A program made the translations under genes and the position numbers. The notes beneath the pieces are model-generated. The model did no database searches. It worked only from the letters and a program-made list of their open reading frames with translations, and was not told the origin of the DNA. Of a stretch of 64,000 bases of DNA, positions 50,001 to 59,709 are shown in pieces. Positions within the stretch are counted from its first letter, which is position 1. Every line of letters begins with the position of its first letter. Source of the stretch: Tetranychus cinnabarinus (Eukaryota > Arthropoda > Arachnida > Trombidiformes > Tetranychidae); the NCBI GenBank assembly GCA_022266195.1, contig WHVY01000002.1:13407001-13471000 (forward strand), in the 5' to 3' direction.

Positions 50001-52719
50001 CTTTTATCATCTTTGGGTTGGAAATTCTGGTAGAGATCATTGTCATCTTCCTCAGTTTCAAGTACGGGTGCGATAGGACTGTGAACTGTCCACATATCGA
50101 GACAGTTAGGTAAACCAAAAGTGGTCACCAATTGAGGTCTGATAGATCGTTGGATAACACAAAGAGCGCCATTTTTACCATAGCCTGAGGTAGTTACCAG
50201 TTCTACTTGAGGATCAGCGGAATGAGAGAATTCTTCAGGTAAAAAAGCGGGTTCACCCATGCAGGTTCGTCCACAGGGACCAATATTGATTAGAGAATCA
50301 CAAAGTTCGAAAGAGAAACTGGTTGTAAGCTGATCTTCATCATCTTCTTCTTGACCATATACTTCAAGTTCATCTGGATCTTTCATGAGGGCAACATCAC
50401 CAGCTGCCCAATCACCAATATCATCAGGCTTTCTATCGGCTATTTCATCAAAATCATCAATGAGATGCTGAGATTCGTCTAAATCAGTCATATGTTGATC
50501 ATCATTATTGACAAAGTTGACTTGATTTTCTGAAGGCGTCCCATACAGATTGCTATCATCCATAGTGTTATTATCTAAATTACTATTGTCCAAAGTATTA
50601 TTATACAAAGTATCTGAAGTACTTTCGTTATTTATTTGATTCTCGGGACTATTCCTAATTCGATTACTATTATTAGAATCATTCGAGTCATTGGATGGAT
50701 TTTCAAAACCGGGAATATTGCCATTTCCATCCAAAGGTGGTGATGCATTGTAATTGGATGCAGCTTCTTGTCTCGAGTCAGCATTTAAGTTGGTATCAAT
50801 AGCAGAAACACTAGAAGAGGTTGGTTGTGACTCTTGTGATTCTGGTTCTACTTTTGGTTCTAATAGATGTTCATCAGTGCGCGCATCCATAACTGCAGTA
50901 GCTTCGTCAATTTTTTCGGTTTTAATGACTACTGTTATTAGTAATGGAGTTATTTCGCTAGAAGTTGCAGGCTCTTGAGTCTCACCAAGATTTTCTTCAG
51001 TTTCGACTACAGTTGGGTTTTCATTCGCTGGTAAGTTTTCTTCAAAGTCCATTTGGGATTCTGGTTCAGTTGATACATTTTCATTAGGTTGAGTTGATGA
51101 AGATACTGGTAAGGGTTCGATTACTTCTCCCAGTACTTCAGGTACAGGAGAACCGGCTAACATTGGATCGTCTTCATTCATTGCGGCATCCGTTGTAAGA
51201 TTTAATGCTTTGGGCCGACCTTCAACTATTTTTTCAGTATATTTAAGAAGTAATGAATTTCCGAGTCGAGATCCTAAGAAAAGATATCCTTCTTCACAAG
51301 TGGTCAAACAACTTGAAATAACACTTGAAGCTGATTTATCGAAATGAAAAGCACGAATACTTCTCATTCCATCGCTAAAAAGAGTTACCACATAAAGTTC
51401 ACCGCCTTTTAAGCTCAACACAATTTTATCGTTACTAACAAAAGTTGCTTGAGAACAATCAAGGGACAACTTGACTCCCTTTTGTGTTATTTTAGTGAAA
51501 GCGGTAGTAGAATCAGCAAAACTATTAAGAGATACAGCATACGGAGGTACACTTTGATTAAGATAGATTAAAGAATTAACAGCAAAAATTATCACTCCAC
51601 CGACTGGTTTAGGTACTGGTAAGGCAGCAAAACAATCAAATGGCAAATGACTAGTTGACCATATAACAGGGTGAACTCTTTGGTGAACATTCAGAGATAA
51701 AGTTACCATTGAACAGGTATCACGCCGGACTGCAACTCGACCAGCCCAGGTCCGAACCGGTTCATGAAGAATTAATAAAGTTGGCTCATAGTAACCATTA
51801 AGAAATTGGAAATCTATTATATTGTGAATTTTTTCTTCAGCATACTGTTTGTCGTTAAGATTCAACTTGTAGGAGGCCATAACAGGATATTTAGCTTGGT
51901 TTGTATCCCCTTCAGAGGCATTGCTTGTTGTTTTACTCTTGTCAAGCTTGTTTGCAGACGAAAGGTTGTTTCCAGAATTAGGAATACCTATGTTATCTCT
52001 ACCAAGTCCAGGAACACTTGTCTCAGTCTCTTCGATTGCGCCTAAATCTTTCCTAAATGGTATAATTACTAATGTACGACCATAAATGAGCATAGCTGCA
52101 CACCTTCCATCAGGATCAACCCGTATAATTGGACCTTGTGGATATTGAGTTCTACCACCTTTAATATCATCCTCCTCGAAGTAATGCAATGAGAGTGTTT
52201 TAAGATCATGGTTAGCCGGATCGTATTCAACAAGAGCTAGCTTTGCATCTAGATTGAAAAATGAAAAATGGGAGAGTTAAAGGATGGCAAAAGTAGACTT
52301 GAGGGCAACGACTCACGTGCATAGCAAATGTAATGAAAATTGGTATTTTTAAAGAAATATAAAACAAAATGTTACTCACCAGCAAAACTGATCAATAGGG
52401 AATCACGCTTGGATCCAATTAATTTAATACTTTTAAGACAACATATCTCGCTGTATAAAGGAATGGTTTTTAGACACTCTAATTTGACTTTAACATTGTC
52501 TTCTTTGTTTGATTTTTCACCGTCAGTATCAATAGATGGTGAACCAATCTCTTGGTTTTGATTCGAAACATCAGTTTTTTCCTCACCAACCAACCGATAA
52601 ACCTTAAGCTGGTTAAAAGACGCTATCACTAAATTTTTTTCTTTGAAGCTAAAAAAGTGACAGTATATAGAGTGTTCCACAGTGGTTGAACTGTGGATCT
52701 CTTTGACAATGGTATACAT
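47042..52719 (-). CDS. CPSF1: Cleavage and polyadenylation specificity factor subunit 1
   Basis: Three exons (52380-52719, 47192-52248, 47042-47089) join in frame to give 1814 residues. The start is the ATG at 52719 (MYTIVKEIH), matching the family. CPSF1/CPSF160 is the beta-propeller scaffold of the nuclear 3'-end processing machine, holding WDR33 and CPSF30, which read the AAUAAA signal. Landmarks are DAKLALVEYDPANHDLKTLS, RVDPDGRCAAMLIYGR, FELCDSLINIGPCGRTCMGE, the C-terminal propeller, and the last exon IIDDLQEIDQITAHF. It is about 370 residues longer than the human protein. Most of the excess is an acidic, Asn/Ser/Glu-rich insertion at about 485-750 between propeller blades, with further Ser-rich loops. 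The promoter diverges from that of RNase T2. Confidence 0.96.
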
Positions 52720-53678
52720 TGGCACAAGAGCAAATAATAGTTAAATCAATTCTAAGTATTTAAATAGAGAAAAATACAATTAAATTACAACAAAAAAACC
52801 CAACATTCATGTGTTAGTATTACTTTTCACTATTTCTCTGTGAATAGCCCCACCACCACTTATTTTAACAAAACTATTCGTGTATACAAATATTAGGCGC
52901 GCAATGTAAAATAAAGAAGGGAATGGATAAAGTGAAGATACAATTCAATTACCATTTTGTATCAATTTGTAAATCTCTGTAGCTTTAAAATGTAGATAAA
53001 ACACAGAATGGAATCATTAAAAAATGAAAAGAATGGATAAATTGTTTCAAAATCAAAAGTAAACCAAAACAAATAATCGTTAATCAGCAATCCACAAAAT
53101 ATAATAGGATAATGACTTAAATTTATAATCAGTGCTGTCAATAATCATTTCCCTAATATGACAATAAATGAAAGGCCAATAATCAATTCATCTTAGCTTG
53201 AATAGTTATTTAGTGATTTTCGGCCTATTTCAATATTTATCTTTAAATTGACTAAAATCTGACAGATTATAAAGCATTTGTGAAATCTAAATTATCTCGT
53301 ATGGGCGCTTATTATTAAAATTTGATAAACTTAAAAATGACTATCTATTGTTTGTGAGTTGATAAATGGATGAAGTTTAGAAATGCTAATGCATCTAGTT
53401 TATTTGGTTTTTCGTCTATCCTTATGAGGCGATAAATAAGTTCAAGTTTTATTTCTTCAAGTTTCTTAAAGGAATACAGATTACAAATAAGTTTGTATTA
53501 TAAACTGTTACCATGACATCGTTTCTGTCAGTTTTGTTTTGTTGTCTTTTTTTGCAGTTTGAGTTGGTGATAACTTTCATGACAACATAACGCTTTTATC
53601 ATAGTTCATCATTTAACGGGACCTTCAGCGTTCATTTCTTTCTAAATTTATTTCGAGTTATTTTGATCAGTAGTTGAA
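52720..53678. promoter_or_regulatory. Shared upstream region of CPSF1 and RNase T2
   Basis: The two genes diverge, with 959 bases between start codons. No TATA box at a convincing distance is seen for either. The sequence is AT-rich and contains no coding signal. Confidence 0.45.
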
Positions 53679-54599
53679 ATGCCATTCCTCACCGATCGTG
53701 AATCGCTTCTTTCGCCTAGGCGCGTAAGGCAACAACAATATTTACACAGACTTGCCTTAGTCCTTGGTGGTTTTTTCATCATTTTTAGCATCTTTTGGAT
53801 AATTTCATTCTGTGTAAATTACAAGTATAGATATATTGAACCCTCTATTCTTGCGTGTAAATCACCCAAATACGATTATAACTTATTGGCCATCCGTTGG
53901 ACACCGACCTTTTGTTTTACCAAAAAGTGTGTCAACTCTACAGAAAATTGGGACATTCACGGACTCTGGCCTAGTTGGACCAATGGCTCTGAGGGGCCTG
54001 AGTTTTGTTGTCGTACATGGAGCTTTACTGAAACAGATTTGACCCCAATTTTACCAGATTTAGACGTAAGTTCCTTTCTATCCTGATTTTTTCCTGATTT
54101 CTCACTATATCTAATTCTGACTTTGCTGAAATATTTTCTCCCTATTTTTTGCAACTTTCTTCAATCTATATGTTTTATAATTTTTGTTCATTTTCAGGAG
54201 GATTGGCCTAATCAATTATCAAATCGGGATAAAGACAGTCTATGGAAACATGAGTGGGACAAACATGGAACTTGTTCAACCTTAGCTCACTCTGGAGGAT
54301 TGATCAATTATTTCAACACTACGATTACTTTATTCAAGAAATATCCTATTCAATCATGGCTCAGTGAAAATAATATTGTACCAACTCCTCTTGCTGGTCC
54401 AAAGTATACTCTTGAACAAATACATAATGCTACTTCAAGTAAACTTGGTAAACGCATTTCGATAAGGTGCATAACTAAAAAGGGCAAACAGTTAATTGAC
54501 TCTATTTATTTGTGCTTTGAACCATCATCCATGGTTCCCGTTGATTGTCCTCCTGATGCCTGCAAAAAGACGGGATTAATCTTGCCCCAAGCACACTAA
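53679..54599 (+). CDS. RNASET2: RNase T2 family endoribonuclease, membrane-anchored form
   Basis: Exons 53679-54065 and 54198-54599 join in phase 0 to give 262 residues. RNase T2 enzymes cut single-stranded RNA in lysosomes or outside the cell, using two catalytic histidines. Both active-site blocks are present: WDIHGLWPSW (His94) and WKHEWDKHGTC (His147, Glu148, His152). Paired cysteines are as expected (FCFTKKC, FCC). The N-terminus is not a normal signal peptide. A basic, polar stretch of about 23 residues (RRVRQQQYLHR) precedes a strong hydrophobic segment at about 24-46, so the protein probably is a type II membrane protein or has an uncleaved anchor. The C-terminus is short. It converges with ATG10. 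Confidence 0.93.
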
Positions 54600-55184
54600 A
54601 AAATGGTTCTCTAAAATGAGCATTAACCATCTCAAGGATATCTTTCTGAAATTTTTATTCATCGCTTTTACACGATTTTTACAACATTCTAAATCAACTT
54701 ATAAGACTGTTCAACTTGATAATCTGGCCCTATGACTCGCTAAAAACTGTAAATGTCAGAATTCATCAGCTCTTTACACTGTGAATCATGGACTACAGAT
54801 TTGCTTCTTTACTATTATCCTTTGAAGCAATTAACCAAATAAGTTATGGTTTAAATCATGAATCGATCTTGGAATCTTAGCGTGAAAAATACATATTATA
54901 ATAGTTCTATGATATATTTTCAAGAAATCTAATCTTATTGAAGATACTCTTAATCAACTAACATCTTCCATATCTGATTTGGTTACCTATTTAACCATAA
55001 AAGAGATTGTAAAGTACGAAGTTCAACAATCATGATATCGAATTAGTTTACTATTTACTTTCTGTTGTTGATAAAAACTATACATTAAATAAGTCAAACA
55101 GATGTGATTTTTTTCTCAATTTATTGTAAAAAATTGTTGAAAGCTGAAAATTAGCGTAATAAATAAGTATAAAAACAATTATGT
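54600..55184. other. Between RNase T2 and ATG10
   Basis: This is the region between two convergent genes, AT-rich, with 3' untranslated sequences presumed. Nothing else is seen. Confidence 0.6.
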
Positions 55185-55829
55185 TCATTCACTGACCTGT
55201 ACATTATTTTTTTGTAAAGCTATAGCATAAAAAGGGTCAAGAGTTAAGCCAACTAAAGGTGCTATAGTTGATAACCAACATATTATAGAATTGAACTTCT
55301 TTCCTGGCGATTCTTCTGAACTTTTAAATGCATTGTACAGAAGAGAAGATGTTTGACAAGGATGGAATTTATAATAGGGCGCACCAAGGTACGGATGTTC
55401 AGTTGGAGAAACAATTGAGCTGAGCATTTCAAAGCGTTCTTCTAATTCTGGCGAATAATTCCCGAGGTAATCTTTAGGTATCATTTTCCAAATTTCTTCT
55501 ATCTTCAAAAGAGATCCGTTTGAGTGAAAAGCTTGAAAATATAGAATAGGAACGGAAAAGCTTTCATCATATATAATATGATAATTAAATTTTACAATCA
55601 CGCTATCATTTGTACAAACGGCTTGTTGATCATCATCTTTGTCTGTTGAAGCGCATTTTTCATCGATATTGGAATCATTCTTCAAAACCTTTGTCATTGA
55701 ATATGAAGCATAAACGTAACCAGAAGGGTTATTTGCCTCTACTCCTTCCCATGGCTCAGATGTTCCCCTTGAAATTTCCAAAAACTGCTCTAAATCTTTC
55801 TCAAATTCTTGTCTTGTGATTGTGAACAT
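55185..55829 (-). CDS. ATG10: Ubiquitin-like-conjugating enzyme ATG10
   Basis: This is a single open frame of 214 residues. ATG10 is the E2-like enzyme that transfers ATG12 to ATG5 during autophagosome formation. Recognisable parts are GYVYASYSM near residue 37, the beta-strand VPILYFQAFHSNGSLLKIEE (93-112), EHPYLGAPYYKFHPCQT (144-160) with the catalytic Cys158 in HPC, and WLSTIAPLVGLTLDPFYA (185-202). The central segment (about 50-75) is an acidic, Asp-rich loop. The last codons overlap a sequence CAG|GTCAGT that could act as a donor, so a further 3' exon is possible, though the length already fits the family. Confidence 0.9.
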   Translation of the reverse strand: MFTITRQEFEKDLEQFLEISRGTSEPWEGVEANNPSGYVYASYSMTKVLKNDSNIDEKCASTDKDDDQQAVCTNDSVIVKFNYHIIYDESFSVPILYFQAFHSNGSLLKIEEIWKMIPKDYLGNYSPELEERFEMLSSIVSPTEHPYLGAPYYKFHPCQTSSLLYNAFKSSEESPGKKFNSIICWLSTIAPLVGLTLDPFYAIALQKNNVQVSE

Positions 55830-56188
55830 TGTTATACTAGATAGATAAAAAAGTTGAAAAATTAATTAGTAAACATATGGACAGAAAATGCTGGGATTAT
55901 AAGCTAGCTGAGTGAATTGACAGTATAAAAAATAAAGAAAAAAGATGAAGTAAAATTTTGAATGGATCCCAAATTCCTATTTAGTTGTAATGAATCAATT
56001 TATATGATAAAGACTAGACAGAATCTAACCTGAATTAAATATATTTTATATTTGAGCGAATACAGAAAAGTAAGGTCAAACTAAAATATATTGAAACTAA
56101 GCAAGAGTTTTAACCGATAGCTTCACTACAAAACTTGGCCAGCTCAGTCTCATTTAGTCATAGTGTATGATTCAATTAGTCACCTAAT
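55830..56188. other. Between ATG10 and PHPT1
   Basis: This contains the promoter of ATG10 and the 3' end of PHPT1, both on -. No coding signal is seen. Confidence 0.6.
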
Positions 56189-56884
56189 TCAGTAGCCTTC
56201 GTTATTCCATTCAATATTATAATCAGGATAATGTTTCTTCAATATAGCAACGGTTACTTCGTGATCTCCTCTACCAAAACCCTGTTCAAAAGAAACAAAA
56301 AAGATTAGTTATGAGACAAACAAAAAGACAAATGTGAAAAGATCATGTGAAATCAAGTAAGGCAAATATTGAAATAAGGTAAGAATTGCAAGCGGGTGAC
56401 AGTAAAGACGAAACTTGGCTGAAAGGTTGAATGCATAACACATGTTTATTACCATTGAATAACCATAGACCAATATTTTCTTTTTATCAGGCTCATGAAG
56501 AATTCTTCCACCACCAGGACAATCACACCTAAGGTTAGGATAATGAGATTGGACTCGTTCCAAGATATCAGCATGATAGCCGGCATCTCGATGACCACGT
56601 ATTATCAATTTTTCATTACCAGAGTCATCTTTGACTTTGATTTGAATGTACTTAAATTTACCTCTACCATCAATGTCAACCTCTGGAATGTTCTCCATGT
56701 TTAGATTACCTGAAGATATTGATGGGGATCCCAATGATGACACTGATTTAGATTGTATTGATGGTTTATTGATAGCTTCACAAGTTAATAAAGATTGAGT
56801 TGGTGAAAAAGATGATGAGTGATTAGCAGAATAACGTTGCAACCATAAGAGAGGAAAAAGCTGAAGACACTTAATACCATTCAT
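56189..56884 (-). CDS. PHPT1: 14-kDa phosphohistidine phosphatase (PHPT1/janus)
   Basis: Exons 56453-56884 and 56189-56281 join in phase 0. The enzyme removes phosphate from protein phosphohistidine. Family features are IPEVDIDGRGKFKYIQIKV, RGHRDAGYHADI with the catalytic His (His104 from the upstream start), CDCPGGGRILHEPDKKKILV and VYGYSM, continuing into the second exon GFGRGDHEVTVAILKKHYPD to WNNEGY. Two starts are possible. The ATG at 56698 gives a standard-size 112-residue protein. The ATG at 56884 gives 174 residues with an extra N-terminus rich in Leu, Ser, Arg and Asn that resembles a mitochondrial presequence. The frame is open throughout, so I annotate the longer form, with the shorter as alternative. 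Confidence 0.93.
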
Positions 56885-57602
56885 TGGAAGGGGAAATGGA
56901 AGCTTTAAAGCTCTCTTAGGCAACAAAGAGTGTAAAATAGATGCGCTAACTTAACCAGCTGATTATTTAACCGGTTAATTTATTGAATATTTAAATCTAT
57001 TAAATTGTATTAGGTTCTGCAATAAAAATGTCCGTTTTCCTAGACTCAAGTTTACTCATAGACTTCGAAGGAATTTTTTAGTGAATTGACTCAACTGCTT
57101 CAGGCTTAAACTTTACTTTCAATTCCATTTCCCAATGACCCGAAGATTGATTCTTTTCGACTCATGAAAATTTCCTATTAAAACATTTAAACTAATATCA
57201 TTACATTTCTTCAATCCAACTTATTTAATTGAAGCTTCGTTAGTTATATCAAAATGTATGCATGAGTTATTGATTTCTATGAATAATTTGTCAATCTTGA
57301 AATCACTGCAAAAACAATTAAACTGACTTAACCATAGCAATAATAAACGTTATAATAACAAATATCATAATATAATGCACCTGTTTTGTAATTGTAAATA
57401 AGTTGATGGATTTCATTGACAATCTGGTAATGAATAGATCTTGAAAGTTCAAGTAAAATTGTAAAATATTAGAAAAGTTGTGAAGCGATTGAGTGCATGA
57501 AAATATATAGCTTGGAGGATTGGAAGTAATCATTAATTAACTGTATTACAACAACAAATTAGTAATTGAAGGGCATAAGATGGTTTAAAAATACAATAGT
57601 AA
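56885..57602. other. Between PHPT1 and the glycosyltransferase remnant
   Basis: This holds the promoter of PHPT1. A segment ending near 57605 is partly repeated at 58110-58233 (see repeats). No gene is recognised. Confidence 0.55.
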
Positions 57603-57605
57603 CTA
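57486..57605. repeat. Imperfect direct repeat, copy A
   Basis: This is similar to 58110-58233, with shared stretches GGATTGGAAGTAATCATTAA and CAAGATGGTT/TAAGATGGTT in the same order and spacing. Copy A ends directly at the 3' end of the glycosyltransferase remnant. Confidence 0.65.
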
Positions 57606-57893
57606 TTCAAGATACAGATAAATTATTATTTGGCTCGATTTGTTTTCAATCAATTTGATTGCTTCAAATAAACTATTGGAGTTTCTCATATCATCTGAAA
57701 TAGCTTTCACTCGATTCTCCATTTCCTTATCTTTAAATATTTCCTCAATACAATTAACCAAATAATCTTCATCAAGATCAAATTGACACGAAAGCCAATT
57801 TTTGTCAACAACTCGTAGTGCGATGTCAAACTGGTAAGATTGAAAACAGTCAACATTCAAATCATTGTAGCAAAATATTGTCACCAGAATTTA
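57603..57893 (-). pseudogene. UDP-glycosyltransferase C-terminal remnant
   Basis: About 96 codons are open, with a stop just upstream and no ATG or clear splice acceptor. The order FDIALRVVDKNW, then YLVNCIEEIFKDKEMENRVK, then AISDDMRNSNSLFEAIKLIE resembles the C-terminal domain of UDP-glycosyltransferases after the donor-sugar motif, in the form seen in spider mites. The donor-binding signature itself and the whole N-terminal domain are missing. It is most likely a decayed or truncated copy. The family assignment rests on the pattern of a short tail and is moderate. An alternative is a last exon of a gene I could not trace. Confidence 0.45.
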
Positions 57894-58444
57894 AACTTTG
57901 CAAATTTTTGTATCAATATTGGAGCCATGTATTCATGACCACAATTAATTGGGATATTTCCATGGTTAATATCGTTTAATCAATCTGAAGATTGTACATG
58001 AAAGAATCAACCGACTGTTAAAATTGAAAAATAGATTGCCATAGGAAATGCATTGAAAATTACATAAATTGCAATTTGTTTCATGTAATGATTGAGAAAA
58101 ATCATAAAACGATTAAGTAACTGAAAAATTGCTTGAAGGATTGGAAGTAATCATTAAGTTTTTGCACTTTTTTACAAAACAATTTGAATTATAGTTAAGG
58201 CCACAAGATGGTTCAGAATAAAAATAGCAACTTAGTTTTAAAAGATTGTAAATGATCACTAGTTTGGGGTAACGATGAAATAATTGAATGATTTACGATA
58301 AATGACTTTGTGCCCTTTGAGGGAAGTAAAAATTAAATTACATTTGATTGTTGATAGTAGTATAAATAACCCATTACTGGCTCAATCGCGAAACCGGTTA
58401 TTCAAAAAAATTGAAATTGAAATGAAACTTGTTAAAAGTCAAAT
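57894..58444. other. No gene seen
   Basis: This is AT-rich spacer that includes repeat copy B at 58110-58233. No coding frames are recognised. Confidence 0.6.
58110..58233. repeat. Imperfect direct repeat, copy B
   Basis: This is the partner of 57486-57605, separated from it by about 500 bases. Unlike copy A, no recognisable glycosyltransferase tail sits beside it. Confidence 0.65.
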
Positions 58445-58837
58445 TTATTTTTGAACTTGCACCCAAGTGTCACCTTGGGTGTCAACAATAACCTTATTAA
58501 AGATTATTGAATTATTATTAACAATATTTTTCAAAGAATTAATTTCTTCGTTAAGTTGAATAATGAGGAAGTTGGCTGTTGCCAACATATTTTCGAACAT
58601 TTTCAATGTGGATAGTTGATTATCAATTTGATTCTGTAACGAAATCAAAGATTCGTTGAGGTTTGGAACTGGAACTGAAACTGGAGATGTTACCACATTT
58701 TCAACAATGAAAGTTTCTACATAATTTTGTAGTGTTGGTGGTAGTGTTGATTCAACAGCAGGTTCACTCTCCATTGGAGAAAATGTAATGGTATCATCAC
58801 CGAACAGATCTTCTATCGTTGAGGATACTTGCAACAT
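58445..58837 (-). CDS. Unknown coiled-coil protein, 130 residues
   Basis: There is one open frame from an ATG at 58837. The N-terminal half is acidic and rich in Ser, Thr, Pro and Val (DLFGDD, PVSVPVPNLNES). The second half (about 62-118) has heptad-like Leu/Ile spacing typical of a coiled coil (LISLQNQIDNQL, LIIQLNEEINSLKNIV). There is no signal peptide, membrane segment or known domain. A TATA box and TCAGTT initiator are correctly placed upstream (58903-58937), which supports real transcription. It lies beside a virus-like gene block and could be one of its genes, for example a minor structural protein, but nothing proves that. Confidence 0.6.
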   Translation of the reverse strand: MLQVSSTIEDLFGDDTITFSPMESEPAVESTLPPTLQNYVETFIVENVVTSPVSVPVPNLNESLISLQNQIDNQLSTLKMFENMLATANFLIIQLNEEINSLKNIVNNNSIIFNKVIVDTQGDTWVQVQK

Positions 58838-58902
58838 TATGAAGACTTGATGATAACAAGATGAAATGATGTACTATTGATGACTCGAAGATGAAAGTTA
58901 AC

Positions 58903-58937
58903 TGATGATTTTAGCTTGATTTTAACGAATTTATATA
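58903..58937 (-). promoter_or_regulatory. Core promoter of the coiled-coil gene
   Basis: On -, TATATAA spans 58937-58931 and an initiator TCAGTT spans 58905-58900. The distance from the TATA start to the initiator A is about 34 bases. The first ATG afterwards is 58837, so the leader is about 65 bases. Confidence 0.65.
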
Positions 58938-59306
58938 CCATTTCAGATCGCATTGCATTATAATAAATACAGTGATACACAGAATTCAATTGTCCTCGAG
59001 GTCATTAATTAAGGAAACGTCCCTTTCACTTTCTCGTCCAAGGTGAAATTTTAGGTCAAGTATTAACTAATATCCAACTAATAGATTTGATGCACCTTTA
59101 TTATAATTAAAGCAGAGTGAACAACCGGAATAATTTGACCTTAAATTTGATCTACGGTACAGAGCAAGTAGGTGACCTTAGTTAAGAAGAACTAAATTTA
59201 TTAAGGTGAACTAGATTAGACTTTGCACATACAAGATCAAGGATAAATCATCATAATTGTTCAAACAAAGATAAGATGTAACCTTCTAATTAGACATGAT
59301 TTTTGA

Positions 59307-59342
59307 TATATAAATGACAAAAATTCTCTATCCAAATCATTC
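59307..59342 (+). promoter_or_regulatory. Core promoter facing the virus-like genes
   Basis: TATATAAA at 59307-59314 is followed by TCATTC at 59337-59342, a perfect match to the arthropod initiator TCAKTY, with 32 bases between TATA start and the A. It points away from the promoter at 58903-58937; the two are about 370 bases apart. Confidence 0.6.
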
Positions 59343-59684
59343 AAACAGTCTTCCTCCATTCAACAAATCAACAAATATTATTGATAAAGCTTCAAAGTTA
59401 AGTTTTCTGTCTTAAGTTTAAATCATTAAGTTGTTATCTTTTTATCAAGTTTTTATCCATCTGAATAGAAAAGAAAGTTTACTTTTACTTTTAATACAAT
59501 TTATCTTGGTTGGACATCAAGCTGCGTTCAACGGTAAACGGTCTTCAGCAATAGATCTATTGATCATCAATTTTCTATCACCCATACAATAGTAAAAGTC
59601 AACTTTCACCTTCCAATCAAGTCCATCTTGCTGCACTACGGTCCATATCAATTGCAACAAACAAAACCATTCAAACCCCTAAAG
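59339..59684 (+). other. Predicted untranslated first exon
   Basis: From the predicted start site to 59684 there is no ATG in about 346 bases. The stretch ends AAAG followed by GTAAAT, a good splice donor. A matching acceptor (a T-rich tract ending TCATAG) lies at 62105, three bases before the ATG at 62108. The implied intron of about 2.4 kb would contain the whole tandem array. Confidence 0.45.
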
Positions 59685-59709
59685 GTAAATAAAGTTTTTC
59701 TTTAACATG

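Noticed and set aside
50754..50978. Frames antisense to CPSF1, for example 47578-47883 and 50754-50978 on +
   Set aside because: They are mirror frames of a well-supported gene on -.
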